Part shown: piece by piece, positions 1-11,363 of the stretch
Layout: every line of letters starts with the position of its first letter
Numbering within the stretch: position 1 is the first letter of the stretch
Source: Tyto alba
Lineage: Eukaryota > Chordata > Aves > Strigiformes > Tytonidae
Reading direction: 5' to 3'
DNA: 64,000 bases
Assembly (NCBI RefSeq): GCF_018691265.1
Contig: NW_024881279.1
Span: 8,771,243-8,835,242 of the forward strand
Made by a program: the position numbers and the translations under genes
Notes under the pieces: generated by a model
What the model saw: only the letters and a program-made list of their open reading frames with translations
What the model was told of the DNA's origin: nothing
Databases searched by the model: none

Positions 1-875
1 TTCCCCTTCCCCAGACAGCAATGTTTCCAGGATTCCTTTAGTCAGTCATTATGTCTAGGACAAGTCTTTGGCCTCCTTAATCTTGGCATGACAGTATTAA
101 CAATCCTTACAAAAACATTTATCCACATCTTAAGCCTCCTTGGCAGTATTAAATCATCTACCATCCCACGTATACAAGCTGGCTGATGGATGTATGCAAA
201 TGCCGAGCGTTAGGGAAAGATGTTTTAAAATACTGTCCCAGTAAATTAATGAGATTACTACAAGAAGAGAGAAGGCATGATAAGTTGTTCTGTTGTTGAC
301 TATATATTCCCAGGATACAATGGTGATAGGCAGGCAGGCAGGTAGATAGGTGTTTAGGGTACCTATCCAGCTGAGAATCTCAAATATAGATAATGTTCTG
401 TGTTATCCAGTTATTTGCTTTGTAGCTTTTCAAGCTACATGAGCACTGCTTTCTTTTTAAGTCTCCTCGGTTTCTAATTTAAGTGAATAAAGAAGTAAAC
501 CTTTCCATTTCTATTTGGTCCCTACAAATAGCTCCTAGCACAGAATATGATGCGGGGCAGTGGGTATTTAATACCTGTGCGTGGCCATTTGCTGCTTGGG
601 CTATGGCTAAGACATTCTGCATCATGCCTCCCCCCGGGTGAAACATAAGTGCTCAGGTGTTAGTGAAATGCTGATAAATTGAAGCCCGGAGGTTGCCCTA
701 GGAGCCAGGGATGTGGGGTTGGACCCCACTGCAACCCTGCCCGACTGGCTGCCTGCAAACCCGGGGAGGGAGGGTAGGGTTGCTCCGGTGCTCCCCGGGA
801 ATTGCCTACACATGATTGCAGCTCAGGCTGTGACTTAAAAAGTGGCAGCAGGTGGCATGTGGAAAAGAGCAGAAC
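1..875. other. Intergenic or intronic sequence, no gene seen
   Basis: Mostly unique A+T-rich sequence without a credible coding frame. It contains a short GGCA-type run near 328-345, a G+C-richer stretch from about 680 that leads into the minisatellite at 876, and scattered poly(A)-signal-like hexamers with no transcript context. Nothing else is recognisable. Confidence 0.6.
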
Positions 876-962
876 AGCTCTGGGCTGGTGGGTGACATGG
901 TCAGAGTTCCCCGGGATGGTGGGTGACAGTCACAGCTCCCTGGGCTGGTGCTGGGCCCAGTG
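876..962. repeat. Degenerate 29-bp minisatellite, three units
   Basis: Three consecutive blocks of exactly 29 bases (876-904, 905-933, 934-962) align without gaps. They share the frame AGCTC..GGG(C/A)TGGTGGGTGACA, with a handful of substitutions, and the third unit decays after GGCTGGTG. The array sits inside a small G+C-rich islet. An open frame spans it because 29-bp units shift frame and happen to lack stops; I do not regard that frame as coding. Confidence 0.7.
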
Positions 963-1985
963 CATCCGTAGTTGCAGCCACACTGGGGGGTGGTGGGAAG
1001 CAGCAGCCAACTTCACCTTCCTAATTGCTCTTCAGCTACAAGTGCTATTTAAAGAAAGGGGATAGAGTAGGAGGAACCCTAAATCCCATTTTGAAGTGCA
1101 GTTCCAGCTTTAGCTCAGGCTTGGTAAGAAATCTGAAAAAAACCCACCAATATTCCTATAGAAAGGATTTTGTAGTAAATTCTATCAGCTTGTAGAAAGC
1201 TATCTGTTTAATTCTCCACTTGAAATCCTTTTGGACTTCTGCACAGAGCAAATACTTGCGTGATGGAGCTGAAAAATACATTCCCAGAGTTGGAGCTGAG
1301 AGGGGCAGTGTAATTAATTTTTAATACCTTTATTTTTGTTCAGTTTATTTTTCTTCTTACTATTATTTCACATTCAATGGAGGATTTTTTTCAAACCACT
1401 CAAGATGCTCTTCTGCTGTTATTTTTATTTCATTGCCTGTTTTCTGAACCAATATCCAAGAAATTATGGGAAAAAAATTTATGGATCTGGAAGCAAAAGC
1501 TTTGTTGTCAATTGGGCTTGCTTTGAAAGCAGAGACCTGTGCCTGAGCAGATCAAGAGAATGGATTGCATAAAAGAAAGAAAAATATATTAGCTTTGAAA
1601 ATATAAAGGGAAGTGAGATAGAGGGAGATTGCATGCATCTGTTATTTATTTCTACAATTAGCAGTTGACTGTGCTCTGCATTTCAAGCAGATTAAGGTCT
1701 TCCTTTACCTTTTTTACAAAAAAAAAAAAAAATACCATCAACAGAATCAGTTTAGTGGCAGTATTAGATATTATACTAGAACTATTTTCATTTATTACAC
1801 TTTTTGTCACCAAGTATGCTTTATATAGCAGAATGAAATCTCTTAAGTGACTATCGGAACTTGGCCTCATGTGCACAACAATAATAAAAATGCTTAGCAT
1901 TTATGCTGGTTTTGACACATCAAAGCTTTCTGCAGACCTTAAGTACATAGCCACAGGAGACCTTTCCATACTACATATGTTATAG
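963..1985. other. Unique noncoding sequence
   Basis: A+T-rich unique sequence. It includes an A15 run at 1718-1732 and T-rich stretches around 1330-1430. Short open frames occur on both strands but carry no recognisable domain. Confidence 0.55.
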
Positions 1986-2470
1986 ACCATGAGAGCTAGC
2001 AGGCAGCATTCTCCCAGCACCCGTGATCACCAGTGCCAGGTCTCAGGCAGCTGGTCCATGCTGGGGGCAGGGGCTGGGGCTGTGAGAAGGGGCTTCTCAG
2101 CAGAGCAAGGGCACAGCTGTTGGCTGAATCCCATCCCAGTGCAGATGGCATGGCTGGCTGCTGTCCCAAGCTTTGTCAATGTAAACCTGAGCTGCCGGCT
2201 TGCAGGAGCTGTCTGAAACCTCCTACACTTGTATTTTTGACAAATCATATTTACCCATGCATCACACGATATGAGGGCAATCTTAAACTGGCCTGTGGGC
2301 TTGGCATCAGTCTGGAGTTCCTGCCAAGGAGCAAAAATGGACTCGAAATGAAGCCTGCATCTGGAGCCGAGGCCATATGTGAGGTTTTCACTACAGAGTG
2401 TACCAGCTGCTGGCCTTACCTGTGGCCCCATCTGCAATCAGGACAGTGTGTTTGGCTTCAATACTGCTAC
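1986..2470. other. G+C-richer islet with overlapping open frames on both strands
   Basis: This stretch is visibly richer in G and C than its surroundings. It is open for about 135-145 codons on both strands at once (plus 2033-2473, minus 2027-2437). Overlapping frames on opposite strands are what one expects from stop-codon depletion by base composition rather than from a gene. Neither translation contains a motif I recognise. It could be an unrecognised old repeat or an exon of an untranslated RNA; nothing in the sequence decides this. Confidence 0.45.
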
Positions 2471-5400
2471 TAAAACCCAATTCTAGCATGGACCTGCTGT
2501 CAGGGCTCATTGGCTGTTTGAGAAATATCTGGGGGCAAAAGGGACTTAAAGTGAGTAAGATTACTAAAGGAAGACTTAGATCAATATTTCAAGAAGTCAC
2601 CTGTGCCGAGAGCTATAACTGAGATGAGGCAGTTGCGTGGAAGATCAAGTGGCAAAGTAGCTCTGTGTATAGCAAGGGGACATTATTGTTAAACAGTCTC
2701 TGGTTTGGGTAACACCTTTTATTCTGGAAGAACTGTACTTAAATATCTGAGGGGTCTGTAATAGACCTTGGAGTGGGGAAAGCCTTAAGTCTTTTCCCTT
2801 AGACATTCTTCCAAAGGTCAAGCTCGAGACAAAAGGTTTCAGTTTCTAAGTGTATCCATTCAAAGGGGGATTTAGAGCATTGCTTACAATCCCTGTTGCT
2901 CACACTAAGAGCCTTAGCAAAGGTTTTCCCAAAAGAATGTCCAAAGCAGTAGTCTGGAGTTAGCATGTTCCATGGAAACTTTCTAAAATATTGTTCTTCT
3001 CTCTGTAGAAGAGGGTTGACTTTACATGGCTCCCACCTCACACTGTAATATGAGATCCATTACTTCTGACAACATGTTAAACAACTTTTCAGCTAAAGGT
3101 TTTATTACTGGTGTGACCTCCCAACCTGTAAGGAAAAGAGAGTCCAAGATAGAAAACTTAAGCATAAGTTTTCTACTGTCAGTATTAATACGATCAAGCA
3201 TAGAACAGTATCTGTGTAAGAGCAAGAAACAGCTATATAGCTGAAAAGTTACTCATCCTCAAATTAGGGTGAAAGGGTTTTCCATTGTGACCAGAAGACT
3301 TTGCACTTCTTATTAATTGACAATGTTTTCTGCAGTTATCTGGCTCTTGGGAAGGCTCTTCCACATATCCAGTGTACTATCACCATCTTCAGTGACGTTA
3401 TTTTATTTTAGGAAGTGAGCCTTCAAAAAACTAAAGTCACAGCAAATAATGCTCTTTTGGGGTCCTCTCAGTGATCACATAGTTTGGTCTGTTTTAAGCC
3501 TGATTTTTCATCCATGATGGACATTTGCATTTCTTTTGCATGTACCTGTGTGTGCACACACATGTACAGTTCTGTCAGGCTGTACTGTGTGAGTTCTCAG
3601 GAGGCAAAATAAAACCTCTTATTTATTTCTGTTTGCTTGCTAACCTTTTAAATCAGAAGAGATCGCTTAATGACAGCATCAGGCTTGAAAGCACTACTTA
3701 TTCTGCACCCACCAGTTTGACTCACGGCCAGCCTGACTCAAACCTTTCAGGAAGACAGGAGTTCCCCAGGGTGTGCTGGTTTCCAGCTTTTTGACAAATC
3801 CTTTAAAAGAAATGAAACAGAACAAGGTTTCTTGGTACTTTAGGTTAGTCTCAACCTGAGCTTTGGTGAGTAGCATCTTATCACTCTGCTGTCTGAGCAC
3901 TGTTTCTTCTACAAGAGGCTGAGAGAAAAAAATTTTGCGAAGCACTTACATGAATTAAAAGCATAACAGGGAAGGTCATGGTATGCTGAAGATCAGTTTC
4001 TGCATAGTGCAGAAACAACCACATAAACCTCAAACTAATGAGTTTGGGTACCAGCAGCCATCTAGATGTAGCAGCACAGATTAGAGCAGGCTGCCAAACT
4101 CACTGATGAGGCAGGGTAAATGAGCTGCGTGATGGGTTTCATGCTGCTGTAGCTTAGCTGACTCTTCCCTGAGCTAGGCATCATATTTTCACACATATCA
4201 TCAGTGCCTCAGATAACCAGCCTCACTGAAAAGCCCCCATACATGAAAATGTTCAGATAACCCACCAGGAAAAGCCCACCCTCCAAAAAAAAAAAAAAAC
4301 AGGAAAGAAGAAGATCTTGAGAAGTGGGAGCCATTGCAGGAAATAAGAATCAGGGGGCTAGTAGGTAAAGGTTTCTGGGATAAATCTGCCCTTGTCTTAA
4401 ATACCTATGCATATAACCTATAACATATACTCAAGAAAATGCAGGAAGTCTATGACATTGGCTAGTGGATATCCCCAGCACACTGTAATCAGCTCTGTGG
4501 TATTGTACAGTCAGTGCTTAGGGCAATATTTTCAAGAGAATTTCTATCTTTGTGGTGGTTAAAGAAATTTCTGCATTTCAAAATATGCAGGGATGAGGTA
4601 TCTTCCTGGAAGGTGGTATTGTTTCCTTTAGTGTCATTTAATTTCCTTTACTTAGTCTTTTCCCATCTTTGTCTATTCATGTGCTTCAGGTCCAATTTCC
4701 ATTGATTTTTCATTTCCTGTGAGTTTAACTATGAAGTCATTTGTCTTGGAAATTTCTCCATAGATTGAGGCTTTATATTCCCTTCTAGGTCTTTTAGTAT
4801 TTAAATAAAAACAATCAGTAGATGAAAATCTATCTTCCTTGAAACTGAAACCTCAATTCCAATGAAAGTTTTGCCATGTACATAAGCTGTTATAAAGTAT
4901 TCCATTCCTATATCTTTCCATAGGTACTAAGAAAATAAAAGATTTTCTATTGTTTTGTATTTGGAATCACCTTTTTTTGTTGTCAGAGGGGTTTGTCATA
5001 CAAGTTACATTCATAGTGTTCAGAAGGATCAGTTACTTTTCCTCATTATTTTCCATGTCAATTGTTAGAGTCCCAAAAGCAAAACTCACATGGCACCTGA
5101 GTGCCAGTAATTTTTAAAGTCTGGCCTTGGGTCCTTTACATCTAAATTCTTCTGTCAGGTTTCATTGAAGGAATTATTTACTGTTTTCTGTTTTTGTCTT
5201 TACATCTCAATCCTTAGTTTTCTTTCTGTTTTCTGTTTTTACTTCCCTTTTTTTTTGAGCTACATTTTAAGCCATCATCCTGCACAAATTCAATAAAGCA
5301 GGTTAAAAAAATATACCTTTATCTACCAACATATTAATTTAATTTCTATCCACATTTCAATAAAGCAAATTCATTTTCGGACAGAAAATATCTATGATAC

Positions 5401-6240
5401 ATTTTTTTTTTAAACTGTGGGTAACATGCTTTAGCCTTCAACAGCACTGTTAAAAGGATAAACTTATTCTGAAGCATTAGTCTTTACCCTTCATGCACAA
5501 AATAGTCTGGATCTGTAAATGTCCAGACACTGATGAAAATTGGAGAAAGAAAAGGAAGGAAGAGTGAAGAGCAACATTTTCCAGGTTACCCAAAAATCAA
5601 AAATTATTCTAAGTTTTTTGGAAGTGTCTTTCATGGGAAAGAAACATGCTGGACCTATTAATCCTTGACTGCAGCAAGATTTCTCTTCCTAGGTAGCACA
5701 TTTCCATCCCCAACACATTGAAGCCATATCAAAGCCCCCCCTCTCACCTGGGGCTTCAGTGCCAGTGCTCTCCTTCCTGCTCCAACCATGGGGCTCAGCT
5801 CATTCACAGCAACTTGAGGATAAAAGAGGAATCACTTGTTTTAAGCCTGTTGCTGAAGAGTAGCCAGAAGGAACCTGGCCTGATGTAGCTCTGTTTCTTT
5901 TCCCTCATCCCATGTTGGTCTTTATCCCAAGAGATGTCAAAGCACAGAGGTGAATCACTGAGGTGAGGTGCTGGGTCTTGGAGTGGAAAGGAATTCAGGC
6001 CATTAATTTTCTTCTGGTAACAGAAAAGTCCTCTACCCCACATCCAGGACGGGATGTAGAACTGTACATGGTTCTTTGGTGGGTTGAGAGGAGAGGGTCC
6101 TTGCTCCATGCTGACACTTTCTCTGCCCAGTCCAACCAAGCAAGCAGCTCCAGCGGTGCTCAGATCTCCACCAGCACACAAGGCCAAAGCTGTCTCTGCA
6201 GTTCCTCTGGTGTTGCTGAGAGCCTGTCTCCTCATGGTCC
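2471..6240. other. Unique noncoding sequence
   Basis: About 3.8 kb of A+T-rich unique sequence. It contains a perfect 14-bp palindrome at 3230-3243 (CAGCTATATAGCTG), an A15 run at 4285-4299 and pyrimidine-rich stretches around 5150-5260. No coding frame has recognisable content. Confidence 0.55.
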
Positions 6241-6258
6241 CTGGCAACAACTTTTCTT

Positions 6259-6288
6259 GTGGGTCACCTGGACCCCAAGGTGACCCAC
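6259..6288. repeat. Perfect inverted repeat, 11-bp arms, 8-base loop
   Basis: The left arm GTGGGTCACCT (6259-6269) is exactly complementary to AGGTGACCCAC (6278-6288) across an 8-base spacer (6270-6277). The arms contain GGTCA/TGACC, the half-site of nuclear receptors, arranged as an everted pair. Whether it binds anything is unknown. It is too short for a microRNA precursor. Confidence 0.6.
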
Positions 6289-9200
6289 CATAGTGGCCAC
6301 CACACTAGTAGTGCTGATGAGGTGGGAAGGGGGTACCATTGCACAAAGCTAAAGCACGTCTGTAATCTCTAAGCTTTGCCCTTCCAGAGTTTTCAGAAAG
6401 GCTACTACAATGCTAAGAGCATCTCAACAAAATAACATAAAGGTTTAGTTGTCTTAAATATAAAAGTTAGTTCTTTCTCTCCTGTTTTTCTCCCCCCACC
6501 CCCAAAAAAATTATTATTATATTTCATTTTTATTTGTACTTTCTGAAGAGTAATGAATTTCCCAGAAAAGGATTAAATCTCTCAAAGTGAGGTAATAAAA
6601 CTGAAGCTGTAATGAAACTCAGTGGCTATACAGAGAGATATTTCATTTAGGCATTGGAATAAAAATCTAGTTATATTCCTGATCAGAATAATTCATGACC
6701 AAAATGCCTGATCCTATTTTTAATTGTCCTTGTTTTTCAAATAAAAGTTATAGATGGTTTGGCTAAATCATTGCCTGTCAAACTCAGGTTGTGAATGGCT
6801 CAGTGAATCTCAAGGGGTGCTTTCAGTTTTTAGGGCAATTCATTTATTTATTTGGCTATACTAATAAAGCACATATCCAGAGATTTACATTCTTATTCTA
6901 CTACTTAAAATGTATGAACCATACGGAATTGACAGCAAAGAACAACAAGAAAGAGCTTGTACAGAAGCTCTGAAAAATATTCCTGTTTTTTTCTACTAAG
7001 ATTTGGAAATAAAAACAAAAAGAGATTTTCCTTAAAATTCTGGGGAAGAATACAATACTCACATAATTGAGATCTATTCCTGCTTTTCAGAAAATATCTG
7101 AAATGCTTGATTAAACCAAGAATTGAAGCATCATGGCACATTTAATCTGATTTGTTAATAACGGTTGCTGTAAATACATTGTATTTAGAGACCTGACAAT
7201 ATACTTCTTTGTACACTGAAACAAGGAAAAGAGATGGCTTGCTCATTTCAGAGCAACATTAAAATACAATAGGAGAGATGCAAAACAGAATGCAGTGGGA
7301 AAGCTATTGTGGCTTATAATGTACTTTTCAAACCAGTGTGGTTACATTAATTCTAGAAAATATTGTTCCTTCAAATCAGAAAGGTTTGCAGTAGAAAGGG
7401 ATGTTATTGGCTTTTTAACAAAAACAAGAGTGATTTTCCCCTCTGTCTATGCTGAAACAGACACCTTTCTATCAGAAACTGTAATGGAAGATTATATAGA
7501 TTCTTTTTCTGTCCCTAGCCCCCAGAAAAATACAGTGTGTGATACTCTGGTAGCTTTACAAATTCTTTACGTAAAATATCTGCATCTTCATTCCTCAACT
7601 AATATATCTCTGTGGGTGCCAAGTAAACGTATTTCCCAGGTGTGTTCCAAGCATGAATCTTCTCCTTTACTAGTAAGGTACACAGCAGAACAGCCTAAGA
7701 TTAGATCAAATTTCCTTTGCAACTTCTTCTGTAGGAGGGTTCACCTCCCCTAGCCTTTACCGCAAGCACCATGCTGCACTTTTCATTCTTCCATAACTAT
7801 CTCTTTACCCATAAGCCAATGTTAATGCAAAGTACTGCACAGCATCTCAGCCATCAGTCCTTGTTTCTCTTGGTCTGTTCCCACCAACAGCCACAGTTCA
7901 AGTCTAAATTCACTACTCAGGTGAATTAATCCAACAAGTAATGAGTTCAGTTATTCATTAGTGAATTAGTTCAAAACATAACAAGATATCCAACAACTAG
8001 GTCTGAAAACCTTAAGTCATCAGTTCTTTCATATATATATAATCAGTTTCTCGGATGTCAGATCATGTATTTTCCTATTGATGATTCTGACATTTATCAA
8101 GTGTTTCTGAATTAGTTAATTATCTATGCCAAGTATGCTTGTAAGCCCCTATTGTTAATACAGTATTTTATCATATATCTTCCAGTCTTCACGTTCTCAT
8201 CTCTATTGCCCTTTTTTCAGTCCTTTCACAAACCAGAGATCCTGCTCCTTTGTTCGCTTTCTAACTTATCCATCGCACTTTTAAACACCCTGTCTCTTTA
8301 AATACATAATTAAAATAATGAGACTTACTGCTCTTGAAGCATGCATAGCATTGATTTAGCCTACAGACTTAATCAATGAGGTCCTTCTCTGTCCCTAAAC
8401 ACTAATAGTGTGTAAGTGCTCTCTTTAATAAGTTACAGATCTACTTCAGCATACAGGGCATCATGCAAAGCCAAAGGAAGAAGGGAAAGCTTCTTGTACA
8501 ACTCAAGCATATTTGAAACAGAAACACTGTTTACTCTGCAAATACATACTTTACTGAAATAGTATGTATATCTAGTATAGATCCAAGAAAAAAATCCTGT
8601 TTTCTTGGGATTTGGTGTGACAGAGACCAATGCTACTGACACAAATATAATGATCCTTGTGTAGCTACTACAGAGAAGTGTACCATTGACCTTGACGTGT
8701 GGACTATATTCACTTATCTGACTAAATCTGAAAAAATGAAAAAGGCCAAAGAGACACTGCTGATGAATGAAAGCTTTCTATTTCTGCTCTTCCACAAGAT
8801 ATTTCTTTTGCAGCTGGACTGTTGCAGAAGATTTGTCATAAAATTTTAGAGCAGCTTCCATGTAGTTGTGATGATGAGAGTAGATTTGCTCTTCATTACC
8901 CAATACATCTTAAATGGCTTCCTGCTCTTGGTAGTGCTGATGGACCATTGTTCACTACCCTATTGTTGTGTATAGGCTGTCAGCTTGAATAGTGAGAAAC
9001 TCACAATGGGACACTGAAGTTGCTCTCTTCATAACACAACTAAAATAAAACCCAAACCAAAGTGCACCATGCAGTATAAAGTAGAAGCAATAATCTGAGT
9101 AGACTAATCATTTCAGATGCTAAACATCTTGCCAAACATCTGTTTATCTCAGACTGTGAATGAAAGCAGAGGGAGGTTTGCACAAGGAGTGGCTATACCA

Positions 9201-9914
9201 CTGAACTTGGAAAGCCAACACACCAGTGCAAAGCAAATGCAAATCTGCTGCTGCTTGCCAAACTGAATCAAGCCCATGTAATCTTATTTCTCAGCTTTTC
9301 TGAAGATAAGTTTGTCAGATGGACTGAAGTTAGTGATGACAAAGATAGAGGAACAATATCTGGTGAACATAAGGATGTATCCAAAATTAATATGGTTAGG
9401 AATGGGAGTTCAGTAAAGGCAAAGAAAAGTTATATCCCAATTTAATACTCTCTGTAAGAAGAGAAGAATGCCTTTTTCAAGTAATGCCAAATATAAAAAT
9501 ATGAAAAGCGTGGAAAATCACTGCATAGCTAGCTATCTGCTTTACAACATTTATTGACTCCAAATGTTTAAGTGTCTTCCTCTGAGTAAGCAATGAAAAA
9601 AAAAAAAAAAATTCAAATACAGGAAAGTGGTGGATTTTGATCACAAGTTCACACACACAAAAACCAAAGGTACCTGTATCTTACCACTTTCCCAAGTCAT
9701 ATGAATGACAAGATAAAAAAGTTTTTAATTTACTAAGTTAGTATATATTTTTTCTTTGCTAAGGAGTAAGGAGCTGAACTTAGAAAAGGGGGAAAAATAA
9801 TAACCTTAAAAATGGCAGTGTTCAAACCCCAGCAAAATAGAAACAAAAGTACAATATGATTTCCAAGATAAAGGCAGTGAGAATATTTAAGACTATAAAA
9901 GAAAATAGAAATTC
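6289..9914. other. Unique noncoding sequence
   Basis: A+T-rich unique sequence. The one notable open frame runs on the plus strand at 7295-7753 (152 codons); its translation has no domain, signal peptide or repeat pattern that I recognise, and no strong Kozak context or splice framework is apparent. An A16 run lies at 9596-9611. Confidence 0.5.
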
Positions 9915-10450
9915 ATGATGAAGAGGTTTACTGAGCTATCTCCAGCTCTATTATCAGTGGTGAACGATCAGGCAGATGCACTCCATGGCATCTGTCATCA
10001 CAATTGGATTCCAGGGAGTTTTATAAAGAATACAGCCTGCCTGCATAACCAGCCAGTGCCTTGGCTGACCTCAGCCTGGTTGTACTTGGCTATAAAACTG
10101 AATTAAACTCACAAGGTTTAAGCTGAGGCTAACCAGCACAGCCATTCCTGACCCCGGAGATGGATGAGTTATTTTGTTATTTATGTTTGGGAGAGGGCCA
10201 AATAGGAAAATAGACTTTTTACAGCTGCCGTAGCCTCACCTCACTAGCATTTGTACACAGGTTTCAAAAATTCCTGCAATGCCCCGGCAATTCAGTTTGC
10301 AGTGCATACAGATTGCAGCAGGTCAAAAAATCCTCTCCGTTCCCAGAAAGCATTTGACTTCTCACTTAGAATACACAAAATTATCACACACTGCTACGCC
10401 AGCCCAAAATTCTTTGGGATTTAGCCCAGCAGAACTTGCTTTCTGGTTAT
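9915..10450. promoter_or_regulatory. Candidate conserved non-coding element
   Basis: The base composition is more balanced than the flanks, with no simple repeats or repeat-family wording, and A/T-rich homeodomain-like cores are mixed with CAGC-type boxes. This texture resembles vertebrate conserved non-coding elements, but I cannot test conservation from one sequence. A TATA-like CTATAAAACTG lies near 10090. Function is inferred only. Confidence 0.2.
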
Positions 10451-10451
10451 C

Positions 10452-11099
10452 ATGGTAAATCTCCAACTTTTTATGAAAGACAACCTGCTTCTAGGGGAAA
10501 CGTTACTTACTGGTCCTCAAAACTCACAAAGTGGGGCACCATTTCCAGGCAGTGAGGAGAGTCATGGAAAGGAAAAGGCAGACTGCAGCCTGTGCCCTCC
10601 CATTGCTCCCCGCTGCTGGGGATGGTGTTTTGGGGCTCCCTGGTGCCCTTCAGCACCCTGGACAAGCTGGGCTCCTGCACACCAGCTACTGGTCCCAGAA
10701 GTGCCCTGTTGGCCCCACACCAGGAGTGGAAAGCTCTCAGATGATGATGGAGCAGAAGCTGGGGCCATGCTGCTTTTCTCGGTGTCCAGAGCTGGGTCAT
10801 GGCAGGAGAGGCGGCACTTGGGACAACAGCTCTGTTTTTACAGCAGTGCCCGTGGTGGCGGTGGGCCGTGCCAAGTTGCAGCTTCCCTGGGAGCTTCTCT
10901 GGGGTGCAGGGCAGTGCCTCCATGTTTGGGTGCCACCCTGCACAAGGCTTGTTCCCTCCAGCACCATGCAGCCTGCACGAGGTTTGCTGGTGTGCAGACT
11001 GTGCCTGTGCTCCTGCTTTGCCCTGCCATGCCACAGGGATCCCCCATGAAGCCATTAGCATTTCTGAAAGGTCATGCAGATGGGGGAGGACCCCCATAA
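10452..11099. other. G+C-rich block, open on both strands, unrecognised
   Basis: About 650 bases of markedly G+C-rich sequence in an A+T-rich setting. It holds the longest open frame of the window (plus 10452-11099, 215 codons) together with overlapping open frames of 196 codons on the minus strand and 172 codons in another plus frame. Several frames open at once on both strands indicate compositional loss of stops. The translation is a low-order mix rich in Cys, Pro, Ala and Gly with no domain. CpG is sparse, so it is not a CpG island. It abuts the 5'-truncated end of a CR1 copy but does not read like the CR1 reverse-transcriptase region. It could be a long-RNA exon or an unclassified repeat. 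Confidence 0.4.
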
Positions 11100-11100
11100 C

Positions 11101-11363
11101 TGGAGAAAGACTAAGAGAAAATGGACATAAATTGAAACAAAAGTGGTTCAGACTGGATGGAAAGAAAACTTCACTTTGAGGATGGTCAAGCCATGCAACA
11201 GGTTTCCCAGTGTTTGTGTAGCCTTCCTCTCTAGAGGTTTAAAGACCCAGGTGGGTAAAGCCCTGAGCAGCCTCATCTGTACCCACAGCTGACCCTGCTT
11301 GGAGAAGGAGGTTGGACTGGAGACCTCCCAAGGTCTCTTTCAATTTGTATTATCTTATGATCT
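11101..11363 (+). mobile_element. CR1 LINE fragment, 3' end
   Basis: This is the 3' terminal part of a CR1 non-LTR retrotransposon in sense orientation. Recognisable consensus wording occurs in order: GGACATAAATTGAAACAAAA, GTTCAGACTGGATG, GAGGATGGTCAAGC, CAACAGGTTTCCCAG, AAAGCCCTGAGCAGCCT, AGCTGACCCTGCTTGGAG, then GAGGTTGGACTGGAGACCTC and a decayed AT-rich terminus (TATTATCTTATGATC). CR1 copies are normally 5'-truncated and lack a poly(A) tail, both true here. Indels and substitutions mark it as an old, inactive copy. No intact reverse-transcriptase frame is present. Confidence 0.93.

Noticed and set aside
5804..6250. 148-codon minus-strand open frame
   Set aside because: It is overlapped by plus-strand frames of similar quality; no family is recognised.
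10507..11097. 196-codon minus-strand open frame
   Set aside because: It overlaps equally long frames on the plus strand in a G+C-rich block; the translation has no domain and looks compositional.
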